From: CAZVRZ01 sp964629965
Lineage (GTDB): Bacteria > Chloroflexota > Anaerolineae > Anaerolineales > UBA4823
Reading direction: 5' to 3'
DNA: 21,431 bases
Assembly: GCA_964629965.1 (NCBI GenBank)
Contig: CAZVRZ010000091.1
Span: forward strand, 1-21,431
How positions within the stretch are numbered: position 1 is the stretch's first letter; each line of letters begins with the position of its first letter. The notes beneath the pieces were generated by a model. It ran no database searches. It was not told the DNA's origin and worked only from the letters and a program-made list of their open reading frames with translations. Below, piece after piece: positions 15,596 to 21,431 of the stretch. The position numbers were made by a program, and so were the translations under genes.

Positions 15596-15604
15596 AGTAT
15601 AGCA
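15596..15604 (-). promoter_or_regulatory. Extended -10 promoter (TGCTATACT) for the minus-strand kinase gene
   Basis: Read on the minus strand, TG, one base, then TATACT (one mismatch from consensus). No good -35 hexamer is visible. Transcription would start near 15589, giving a leader of about 54 bases. Confidence 0.45.
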
Positions 15605-15647
15605 TAAACTTGGTTCACTTGGGATATTACCTTTGAGGTACCCCATC

Positions 15648-16649
15648 TCAGTATCTTTTGTTCTCGAAAAATGGAAAGTCTAGCATTAGTACCTCTAGTG
15701 CGAGCCGTGGATTGATATTCTGGTTGATGGCATTCATGGTTTGCTCGAGGCGAAGCAAAACGCTATTCACGGTAGGAATATTCAGGTACGTTGCCAGCTT
15801 TTCGATCTCAGTTGTCCAATCTAGATTGGTGAAAGGAACAGATGAACCTGAAGTTGCGATTAATATATCGCGCCAAAAGCTCACCCAGGCTGCTATAATA
15901 TTTCGCAGTTCGCTTTTGTCTTTCGATAGATGATCTGCATATGCAAAGCGTTCAACGCGACCGGTCGAAAGCATATGGTAGAGATCACTTATCCGATTTT
16001 GGCGCTGTTCCAACACATCAGGCTGGACATGCATCTTCATAGCGAGTCCAGGGCAGCCTCCAGAAAGATGGGCTAACCGAGTGGCCTGTTCTTCTGAAAT
16101 ATCCCAATGTGCTTGTAAGCCCAGGCTGGCTTTTTCAAGAGGCAAAGGGCGAAGTCGTAAAACCTCGCAGCGTGACACAATGGTAGGAAGCAATATTTCG
16201 GCGTTGACAGCCGTTAGGATCATGATAACTTGTGGAGAAGGTTCCTCCAGGGTTTTTAGCAGCGCATTTTGGGCGCTTATATGAGCCTCTTCAAATCGCA
16301 GTAATAAGGCAATGCGATAGCGCGCCTCGTAAGGTGTTAGCGAAAGAGTGTGCTGCAGATCCCGGATTTGGTCAACTTTTAATGTTCCGCCTTCTTGGTC
16401 AGACTGTACAGTGCTGAGATCAGGGTGTGACATATCACGGAAGCGCCGGCAGTGCTGGCATGCGTTGCATGGTTGGCCAGGAGCGGGTGGCTGAGTGCAA
16501 TTTAATGCCTGAGCTAAGCTTAACGCTAATGTCCGGCGGCCCACTCCCTCAGGCCCGGTAATTAAATAGGCGTGGCGGATGTTGTGATTCGCAATATGCG
16601 CCTGCAGTAATTCTACCGCCCATTCGTGTCCGATCATGTTCCAAGTCAT
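15648..16649 (-). CDS. holB: DNA polymerase III delta' subunit
   Basis: A 333-residue AAA+ clamp-loader subunit. What is seen: the P-loop-like GPEGVGRRT (32-40) with Arg in place of the catalytic Lys, as expected for delta', which does not hydrolyse ATP; the zinc module cysteines at 51, 61, 64 and 67; LLKTLEEPS (130-138); and the sensor-1 SRC motif (159-161). The protein works with delta and tau/gamma to load the beta sliding clamp at replication forks. The C-terminal third is divergent, as usual. The start is ATG 16649, with a promoter placing +1 on this codon. It is divergent from pcrA, and the kinase gene downstream has its own promoter 112 bases away. Confidence 0.9.
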   Translation of the reverse strand: MTWNMIGHEWAVELLQAHIANHNIRHAYLITGPEGVGRRTLALSLAQALNCTQPPAPGQPCNACQHCRRFRDMSHPDLSTVQSDQEGGTLKVDQIRDLQHTLSLTPYEARYRIALLLRFEEAHISAQNALLKTLEEPSPQVIMILTAVNAEILLPTIVSRCEVLRLRPLPLEKASLGLQAHWDISEEQATRLAHLSGGCPGLAMKMHVQPDVLEQRQNRISDLYHMLSTGRVERFAYADHLSKDKSELRNIIAAWVSFWRDILIATSGSSVPFTNLDWTTEIEKLATYLNIPTVNSVLLRLEQTMNAINQNINPRLALEVLMLDFPFFENKRY

Positions 16650-16655
16650 AAACTG

Positions 16656-16684
16656 ATTTTAGCTCAGACAACTTCTCTTGGCAA
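16656..16684 (-). promoter_or_regulatory. holB promoter with +1 on the start codon
   Basis: Read on the minus strand, TTGCCA (16684-16679), a 17-base spacer and TAAAAT (16661-16656). Each hexamer is one base from consensus. Six bases then lead to ATG 16649, so +1 coincides with the A of the start codon and the mRNA would be leaderless. No Shine-Dalgarno sequence is present. Confidence 0.7.
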
Positions 16685-16707
16685 CCTCAACTTCACTTCT
16701 TGGAGCG

Positions 16708-16736
16708 TTGACATGCCTGGAGCGTAAAGGTAGAAT
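16708..16736 (+). promoter_or_regulatory. Near-perfect sigma-70 promoter for pcrA
   Basis: TTGACA (16708-16713, perfect), a 17-base spacer and TAGAAT (16731-16736, one mismatch). The +1 would fall near 16743, three bases before ATG 16746, so the leader is virtually absent. It is back to back with the holB promoter in a 96-base divergent region. Confidence 0.8.
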
Positions 16737-16745
16737 GATGGGGTT

Positions 16746-18977
16746 ATGGATATCCTTACTGGACTTAATACTCAGCAGCAGCAAGCCGTATCCGCCGGTT
16801 TGGGTCCCGTGCTGGTATTGGCTGGACCGGGTTCGGGCAAAACCCGGGTATTAACTCACCGTATTTCTTACCTGATCGGAGTAATGGGGGTGCGTCCCTA
16901 CAATATCCTGGCAGTAACTTTCACGAACAAGGCTGCCAGGGAGATGGAAAAACGCATTACCACAATCATCGAAGCCGGTTCGGCAGCAGATAGCCAGCGA
17001 TCACACAGCTTACCACAGGTCGGTACGTTTCATGCTTTTTGTGCTCGCCTATTACGTCGCGAAGCGGAACACCTACCCTTCGACTCTAATTATGTTATCT
17101 TCGATTCTGATGACCAACTTGGTCTTGTAAAAAGAGCGATTCAAGAGTTGAATATTGATGAAAAACGTTATCGTGCCCTGGGTGTTCATGCTTCAATTTC
17201 CAATGCGAAAAATGAATTGATCTTACCGGACGAGTTCCCTGTTCAGACCTATCGCGATGAAGTGGTCAAGCGCGTATACGTTCTTTACCAGCAGCTTTTG
17301 TTGGCCAGCAACGCCGTTGATTTCGATGACCTCTTGCTCTGGACGGCTCTTCTCCTCGAAGATAATACTGTTATTCGTGAAAAGTACAGCCGGCGGTTTG
17401 AGCATATTTTGGTGGATGAATTTCAGGATACCAACCTGGCCCAGTATCGCCTGATCAAGCACCTGGCTTCCTTTCACCGAAATATCTATGTGGTTGGTGA
17501 TACCGATCAATCCATCTATGCCTGGCGAGGTGCAGATTACCGGAATGTGCTGCGCTTTGAGGAAGATTACCCTGATTCACAATTGATACTACTCGAACAA
17601 AATTATCGTTCTACCCAATCTATTTTGGATGTGGCCATGGCCATCATTGATCGCAACCCCCATCGAACACACAAGCAGTTGTTTACAGATCGGGGGAGAG
17701 GTCAGAAGGTTATTCTGTATGAGGCCTATGATGATCGTGCCGAAGCAGCATTTGTAGTCGAGACGATTGCCAAATCCATAGCAACTCAGCGCGCCAAAGC
17801 AGGGGATTTTGCTATCATGTATCGCACCAACGCGCAGTCCCGTGTTTTGGAGGAAGCCTTTTTACATGCTAATCTTCCCTATAAGTTAGTTGGGGCTCAA
17901 CGTTTCTATGGCCGCCGGGAAGTTAAGGATGTGATTTCATTTTTGCGCCTGGTTCACAATCCCAGCGATGAGGTCAGCTTGTCTCGCATCATTAATGTGC
18001 CAACTCGCGGTATTGGTGATAAGACACTGCTTGCGCTTCGTGTGTATGCTCAAAAGTTACACCTCTCATCTACTGACATTTTGTGCGACCTTGGCAGGGG
18101 AAGTGAATCCACCCATCGCAGCGCTTTTCCTGGGCGCGCCTTGGTAGCATTATCAACTTTTGGCAGCCATCTATCAAATTGGCGCGCTCAATTATCGGAT
18201 TTGCAGCCGCTGCAGTTATTGGATCGAATCCTTACCGATGTGGATTACCATACCTACATCGATGATGGAACAGAGGAGGGGCGCGATCGGTGGGAGAATG
18301 TGATGGAATTACGCCGATTGGCTGCCGAGTATCGCGATCGAACCTTGAGTGAATTTCTTGAAGAGATAGCTCTGGTCTCTGATCAGGATACTCTCGATAT
18401 AGAAGCGAGTGTACCCACCCTTCTTACCTTACATGCGGCCAAAGGATTGGAATTCCCGATAGTTTTTATCGTGGGCTTGGTGGATGGCGTTTTACCCCAT
18501 ATACGCTCTATCGATGATCCGGATGCTATGGAAGAAGAGCGTCGACTACTATATGTCGGAGTGACCCGGGCTAAAGATCTCTTGTATCTGATCTTTACTC
18601 AGAGTCGAAGCGCTTATGGTTACGCCGAATCTTGTGATCCATCTCGCTTTCTATCTGATATCCCGGCCGAATTGGTGGATGAAATTTCAATCCAATCTTC
18701 GGGCAGAATCTCTCGTTCTTCTTCGCAGGCAGAAAGTTGGCAGTGGAATTCAAAACCCGCGGGCAGCGTCCAACCTCCTCCTAGCGGTGGAATGGTGGAG
18801 TATAAAGAAATAAAGTTTTCTCCAGGCTCGCGCATCAAGCATCCTGTTTGGGGAGAAGGAATAGTATTGAATAGTCGAATTCAGGATGATGAAGAAGTTG
18901 TTGATATCTTCTTCGAAGAAGTTGGCCTGAAGCGCGTGGCTGCTTCTCTTGCCCGCCTGGAGAAACTGGATAAATGA
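16746..18977 (+). CDS. pcrA: UvrD/PcrA-type superfamily 1A DNA helicase
   Basis: A 743-residue 3'-5' helicase of DNA repair and replication-fork clearing. What is seen: the Q-motif start LNTQQQQAV (7-15), Walker A AGPGSGKT (26-33), motif Ia FTNKAAREM, the DExx box VDEFQDT (about 223-229), motif III GDTDQSIYAWRGA (about 250-262), motif V LHAAKGLEF (about 562-570) and motif VI LYVGVTRAK (about 602-610). The C-terminal part (about 694-743) is the Tudor-like module that begins GSRIKHPVWGEG and binds RNA polymerase in other PcrA/UvrD proteins. The length is normal. The start codon lies 9 bases after the -10 box, with only GGGG as a possible ribosome site, so translation is probably leaderless. It is followed by the tsaE group after 81 bases with a separate promoter. 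Confidence 0.93.
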   Translation: MDILTGLNTQQQQAVSAGLGPVLVLAGPGSGKTRVLTHRISYLIGVMGVRPYNILAVTFTNKAAREMEKRITTIIEAGSAADSQRSHSLPQVGTFHAFCARLLRREAEHLPFDSNYVIFDSDDQLGLVKRAIQELNIDEKRYRALGVHASISNAKNELILPDEFPVQTYRDEVVKRVYVLYQQLLLASNAVDFDDLLLWTALLLEDNTVIREKYSRRFEHILVDEFQDTNLAQYRLIKHLASFHRNIYVVGDTDQSIYAWRGADYRNVLRFEEDYPDSQLILLEQNYRSTQSILDVAMAIIDRNPHRTHKQLFTDRGRGQKVILYEAYDDRAEAAFVVETIAKSIATQRAKAGDFAIMYRTNAQSRVLEEAFLHANLPYKLVGAQRFYGRREVKDVISFLRLVHNPSDEVSLSRIINVPTRGIGDKTLLALRVYAQKLHLSSTDILCDLGRGSESTHRSAFPGRALVALSTFGSHLSNWRAQLSDLQPLQLLDRILTDVDYHTYIDDGTEEGRDRWENVMELRRLAAEYRDRTLSEFLEEIALVSDQDTLDIEASVPTLLTLHAAKGLEFPIVFIVGLVDGVLPHIRSIDDPDAMEEERRLLYVGVTRAKDLLYLIFTQSRSAYGYAESCDPSRFLSDIPAELVDEISIQSSGRISRSSSQAESWQWNSKPAGSVQPPPSGGMVEYKEIKFSPGSRIKHPVWGEGIVLNSRIQDDEEVVDIFFEEVGLKRVAASLARLEKLDK

Positions 18978-19011
18978 TCATTTACCTGCGGTTATGTGTT
19001 CTAATGGCAGA

Positions 19012-19031
19012 TACGTGATACCCTGCACGTA
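19012..19031 (+). promoter_or_regulatory. Inverted repeat over the -35 region of tsaE (possible operator)
   Basis: TACGTG (19012-19017) and CACGTA (19026-19031) are exact inverted repeats with an 8-base centre. The right half covers the expected -35 position of the tsaE promoter, where no good -35 hexamer is present. The placement suits an activator or repressor site. Confidence 0.4.
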
Positions 19032-19046
19032 AGATATATTAGGGCG

Positions 19047-19052
19047 TATAAT
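19047..19052 (+). promoter_or_regulatory. tsaE -10 box with +1 on the start codon
   Basis: TATAAT is a perfect -10 hexamer. Six bases (19053-19058) separate it from ATG 19059, so +1 would be the A of the start codon. No Shine-Dalgarno sequence is present. The -35 region (19024-19029) is a poor match and overlaps an inverted repeat. Confidence 0.65.
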
Positions 19053-19058
19053 CTTGTT

Positions 19059-19553
19059 ATGCCAATCCTTAACCCTCATTCTCTTGAATTCCTTAGTCGC
19101 AGCCCCGAACAAACGCGCCGCTTCGGAATGCGGGTGGGCGCTATGCTTCGGCCTGGTGATGTGGTGTGTTTGCTTGGAGATTTGGGCGCTGGTAAAACAA
19201 CATTGGTGCAGGGTATCAGTGCGGGTTGGGGTTCCTTGGATGCAGTTTCCAGCCCGACTTTTGTGTTAGTTAATGTTTACCGTCACCCGGAAGGCAAACA
19301 CATGTACCATGTAGATGCCTACCGATTAAGCGGGGCTACAGAAGCAATTGATCTAGACCTCGATACGATGTTGGAAAACGGTTCCATGGTTGTCGAGTGG
19401 GCGGAGCGCGTTCAAGAAGCGTTGCCCGCCGAGAATCTGACAATTCACATTACCTATATTGAGGAAAACCAGCGCGACTTGCTCCTGGTGGCTCATGGCG
19501 AATACTACCGGCAAATGGTAAATACTTTGCGCAAGGATATTTACGGAGGCTAG
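19059..19553 (+). CDS. tsaE: tRNA t6A37 synthesis ATPase TsaE
   Basis: A 164-residue P-loop protein. Walker A is GDLGAGKTT (40-48). The family segments SSPTFVLVN (about 68-76), YHVDAYRL (about 87-94) and VEWAERV follow. TsaE binds the TsaB-TsaD complex and uses ATP to drive cycles of threonylcarbamoyl transfer to A37 of ANN-decoding tRNAs. It stops at 19553 and tsaB begins on the very next base, the usual tight coupling. tsaD and tsaC are not in the window. The start is ATG 19059 with a -10 box directly upstream. Confidence 0.93.
   Translation: MPILNPHSLEFLSRSPEQTRRFGMRVGAMLRPGDVVCLLGDLGAGKTTLVQGISAGWGSLDAVSSPTFVLVNVYRHPEGKHMYHVDAYRLSGATEAIDLDLDTMLENGSMVVEWAERVQEALPAENLTIHITYIEENQRDLLLVAHGEYYRQMVNTLRKDIYGG
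19545..19549 (+). promoter_or_regulatory. Ribosome-binding site of tsaB inside the end of tsaE
   Basis: GGAGG lies four bases before ATG 19554 and overlaps the last codons of tsaE. It shows that this internal gene uses Shine-Dalgarno initiation, unlike the first gene of its operon. Confidence 0.75.
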
Positions 19554-20222
19554 ATGTTATTGGCGATCGATACTTCATCGCGCCTGGTTGGGATTGCGCT
19601 TTATGATGGTTTTCAGGTGGCTTATGAGACGGTGTGGAATAGCCAGAATTATCACACGGTGGAATTAGCTCCCGCGATTGAAAAAGCTTTTGAACGAACA
19701 GGGATTAAGGCATCGGCGTTGCAGTCCATCGGTGTTGCCACGGGCCCTGGTTCATTCACTGGTCTACGTATCGGTTTGGCGATAGCCAAAGGCCTGGCGC
19801 TTTCTAATCGTCTTTCATTAGTAGGTCTGCCTACTTTAGATTATTTGGCAGCCGCTCAACCGCTTCAGAATTTGGCGTTAGTGGCTGTTTTGCAGGCAGG
19901 TCGGGGCCGTTTGGCCGCGGGCTGGTATCGTTGCCAGGATGGCGCCTGGGTGTCAGATGGTACACTAGAAATTACTGATATCCAAAATTTGGCCGCTCGT
20001 ATTCAATCACCAACTTGGGTATGTGGTGAGCTAAACGAAGAAGAACGCACCTTGTTGGCGCGAAAACGCAAGAACGTCCTGTTAGCATCCCCAGCGCAAT
20101 CTTTGCGCAGACCCTCTTATCTGGCGGAAATTTCCTGGCAGCGTTGGCGATCTGGCCAGGTGGATGACCCAGTGAGCCTTTCCCCGCTTTATTTACATAT
20201 TGGCGAGCCTATTCCAGGATGA
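19554..20222 (+). CDS. tsaB: tRNA t6A37 synthesis protein TsaB
   Basis: A 222-residue ASKHA-fold protein. The N-terminal strand LLAIDTSSR (2-10) and the family signature GPGSFTGLRIG (64-74) are clear. TsaB is the non-catalytic partner of TsaD in the complex that transfers threonylcarbamoyl to A37 of tRNA; TsaE completes the complex. The C-terminal half is more variable, as in relatives. It begins directly after the tsaE stop and is followed by rimI after nine bases, the widespread tsaE-tsaB-rimI order. Confidence 0.93.
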   Translation: MLLAIDTSSRLVGIALYDGFQVAYETVWNSQNYHTVELAPAIEKAFERTGIKASALQSIGVATGPGSFTGLRIGLAIAKGLALSNRLSLVGLPTLDYLAAAQPLQNLALVAVLQAGRGRLAAGWYRCQDGAWVSDGTLEITDIQNLAARIQSPTWVCGELNEEERTLLARKRKNVLLASPAQSLRRPSYLAEISWQRWRSGQVDDPVSLSPLYLHIGEPIPG

Positions 20223-20231
20223 CATTGCTGT

Positions 20232-20741
20232 ATGGATGCCGAGATTCGCATTCGTCCGATGCAACTAGCTGATGTGGCAGAGGTACGGATCATCGATGAG
20301 ATGTCGTTTAGCATGCCCTGGCCTGAAAATTCGTATCGGTTTGAACTGCTGCAGAATGAGGTCTCTGATCTTCAGGTGGTAGAATACTGGCGATCGGATG
20401 CTGCACATCAAATTATTGGGATGATTGTTACCTGGTTGATTGTGGATGAGGCCCATATTGCCACTATAGCTGTGCACCCTGATTTTCGTAACCAGCGAAT
20501 TGGTCAGAAGTTGTTGGCCGCAGCTTTACAGAATGCATTTGAAAAAGGTATGCGCTGGGCTACTCTGGAAGTTCGCGAGCATAATCTTCCTGCTCAAGCG
20601 CTTTATCGCCACTTTGGATTTGAAATTATGGGACGTCGGCAAAAGTATTACAAGGACAATGGCGAAGATGCACTCATTATGTCAGTTGACTTGAACATTT
20701 GTAGCTCTCATTTTGAGAACCAGAAGCTTGCATCTGGATAG
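20232..20741 (+). CDS. rimI: Ribosomal protein S18 alanine N-acetyltransferase (RimI-like GNAT)
   Basis: A 169-residue GNAT acetyltransferase. What is seen: SMPWPENSY (27-35) near the N-terminus, the strand HIATIAVHPDFR (75-86), the acetyl-CoA pyrophosphate loop QRIGQK (88-93), LEVREHN and the C-terminal ALYRHFGFE motif. RimI acetylates the N-terminal alanine of ribosomal protein S18 and often lies next to tsaB and tsaD. The last ~14 residues go past the usual end of the fold. The weak ribosome site AGGA lies about 13 bases before the ATG. Substrate identity is inferred from family and context; other N-terminal acetylation targets are possible. Confidence 0.85.
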   Translation: MDAEIRIRPMQLADVAEVRIIDEMSFSMPWPENSYRFELLQNEVSDLQVVEYWRSDAAHQIIGMIVTWLIVDEAHIATIAVHPDFRNQRIGQKLLAAALQNAFEKGMRWATLEVREHNLPAQALYRHFGFEIMGRRQKYYKDNGEDALIMSVDLNICSSHFENQKLASG

Positions 20742-20745
20742 GAGA
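20740..20745 (+). promoter_or_regulatory. Ribosome-binding site that selects a GTG start for the uracil-DNA glycosylase
   Basis: AGGAGA overlaps the rimI stop codon and lies six bases before GTG 20752. A TTG 13 codons upstream in the same frame would overlap rimI by 29 bases and has no ribosome site. Confidence 0.7.
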
Positions 20746-20751
20746 TGGAAC

Positions 20752-21378
20752 GTGGATCCTGAAGAGATTTTGAAGAAAATAGCACAAGAAGCGGCGGTCT
20801 GCACCCGGTGTGTGTTGCACCATTCGCGCAAAAAGGCTGTTCCTGGAGAAGGTCCTGCAAATGCCGAGCTTATGTTCATTGGCGAAGGGCCGGGATTCCA
20901 TGAGAATGAACAGGGTAGGCCATTTGTAGGCGCTGCCGGGAAATTCTTGGAGGAGCTCCTGGCCGGTATTGGCCTGAAACGTGAGGATGTCTTCATCGCA
21001 AATGTTGTCAAATGTCGCCCGCCTGGCAATCGTGACCCTCTGCCAGATGAATTAGATGCTTGTAATGATTACCTGGAGCGGCAAATCCAGGCAATTAATC
21101 CCAAGGTAATTATTACCTTGGGGCGTTATTCGATGGCTCGCTTTATGCCAAATGCTAAGATCAGCAGTGTTCATGGTCAGGCGGCTCACATCAAAGGGCG
21201 ATTGGTGGTGCCAATGTTCCATCCTGCCGCTGCATTACATCAGCCTTCTCTGAAACCTGCTGTAGAACGGGACTTTTTGCTTCTTCCCCAATTGCTCCAA
21301 CAGACTACCCCGCCGCCCGAAAATCCGGAAGTTAAGCTTGAACCCAAGCAGGAACCCAAACAACTTAGTTTGTTCTAG
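20752..21378 (+). CDS. udg: Family-4 uracil-DNA glycosylase with C-terminal sliding-clamp motif
   Basis: 208 residues from GTG 20752. It removes uracil from DNA, the first step in repair of deaminated cytosine. What is seen: the [4Fe-4S] cysteines 17, 20, 88 and 104 in the family-4 pattern, motif A GEGPGFHENEQGRPFVG (44-60) and the late motif MFHPAAAL with its HP pair. The last ~25 residues are a Pro/Glu/Lys-rich tail ending in QLSLF at the extreme C-terminus, a match to the bacterial beta-clamp-binding consensus QL(S/D)LF. It starts 10 bases after rimI with its own ribosome site and is probably the fourth gene of the tsaE operon. Confidence 0.92.
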   Translation: MDPEEILKKIAQEAAVCTRCVLHHSRKKAVPGEGPANAELMFIGEGPGFHENEQGRPFVGAAGKFLEELLAGIGLKREDVFIANVVKCRPPGNRDPLPDELDACNDYLERQIQAINPKVIITLGRYSMARFMPNAKISSVHGQAAHIKGRLVVPMFHPAAALHQPSLKPAVERDFLLLPQLLQQTTPPPENPEVKLEPKQEPKQLSLF

Positions 21379-21401
21379 AACCTATCCGAAAAATAATTGC
21401 T

Positions 21402-21431
21402 AAAGGAGACGAGATCTGATAGAAAAGGATT
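21402..21431 (+). other. Likely start region of a further gene, cut by the window edge
   Basis: AAAGGAG at 21402-21408 is a strong ribosome-binding site. No ATG, GTG or TTG follows at normal distance; a CTG at 21416 is seven bases away and opens a frame to the window end. A second AAAAGGA at 21423-21429 could instead serve a start just past the edge. Confidence 0.3.

Noticed and set aside
16530..16556. Arg instead of Lys in the P-loop of HolB as a sign of a broken enzyme
   Set aside because: The delta' subunit normally has a modified P-loop and does not hydrolyse ATP, so this is expected.
20713..20751. A longer uracil-DNA glycosylase start at TTG 20713
   Set aside because: It overlaps the end of rimI and lacks a ribosome site, whereas GTG 20752 has AGGAGA at ideal spacing.
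1..21431. tRNA, rRNA, CRISPR array, insertion sequence or prophage
   Set aside because: No repeat-spacer pattern, transposase, integrase or tRNA-like cloverleaf was noticed on reading both strands. A tRNA or covariance-model scan was not possible here.

Overview
The window is ordinary-looking bacterial chromosome of medium GC. It is densely coded with no mobile elements, tRNAs, rRNAs or CRISPR arrays. The protein set fits a member of the Chloroflexota, probably class Anaerolineae: GAF-rich soluble histidine kinases, a bacterial release-factor-like (baeRF/Vms1-like) protein, an asparaginase of the Rhizobium etli type and several leaderless-looking genes. This assignment is an inference from protein character and is only moderately certain.

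Layout. (1) Positions 1-3685, plus strand: a non-coding leader with an extended -10 promoter, an NAD-dependent sugar epimerase/dehydratase and a ComEC-type competence channel whose metallo-beta-lactamase tail has lost its metal ligands. A strong bidirectional terminator (3686-3727) closes this block. (2) Positions 3732-5815, minus strand: a CbpA-like J-domain protein followed by a baeRF-type protein, under a near-consensus promoter. (3) Positions 6010-9598, plus strand: two adjacent sensor proteins 7 bases apart, each opening with a degenerate receiver domain. The first also has Lys in place of the phospho-accepting His; the second has an intact kinase core. (4) Positions 9599-9816: a structured intergenic region with a GC-rich hairpin, then a perfect Shine-Dalgarno site in front of a four-codon ORF. 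(5) Positions 9817-16649, minus strand, read from right to left: holB, a GAF-GAF-PAS histidine kinase, a degenerate metallo-beta-lactamase-fold protein, L-asparaginase II, endonuclease III and a small sensorless histidine kinase. (6) Positions 16746-21378, plus strand: pcrA/uvrD helicase, then tsaE-tsaB-rimI-udg. The last gene encodes a family-4 uracil-DNA glycosylase that ends in a beta-clamp-binding motif.

How the genes work together. DNA replication and repair recurs: holB, nth, pcrA, udg, and ComEC for DNA uptake. tsaE and tsaB serve tRNA t6A37 synthesis, and rimI is their usual neighbour. Four histidine-kinase-like proteins lie here without any response regulator carrying an output domain, so their partners must be elsewhere or they signal among themselves.

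The most notable observations are the double pseudo-receiver/pseudokinase pair, promoters whose -10 boxes place the start of transcription exactly on the ATG (leaderless mRNAs), and the clamp-binding tail on the uracil-DNA glycosylase. I did not find a clearly new multi-gene system.
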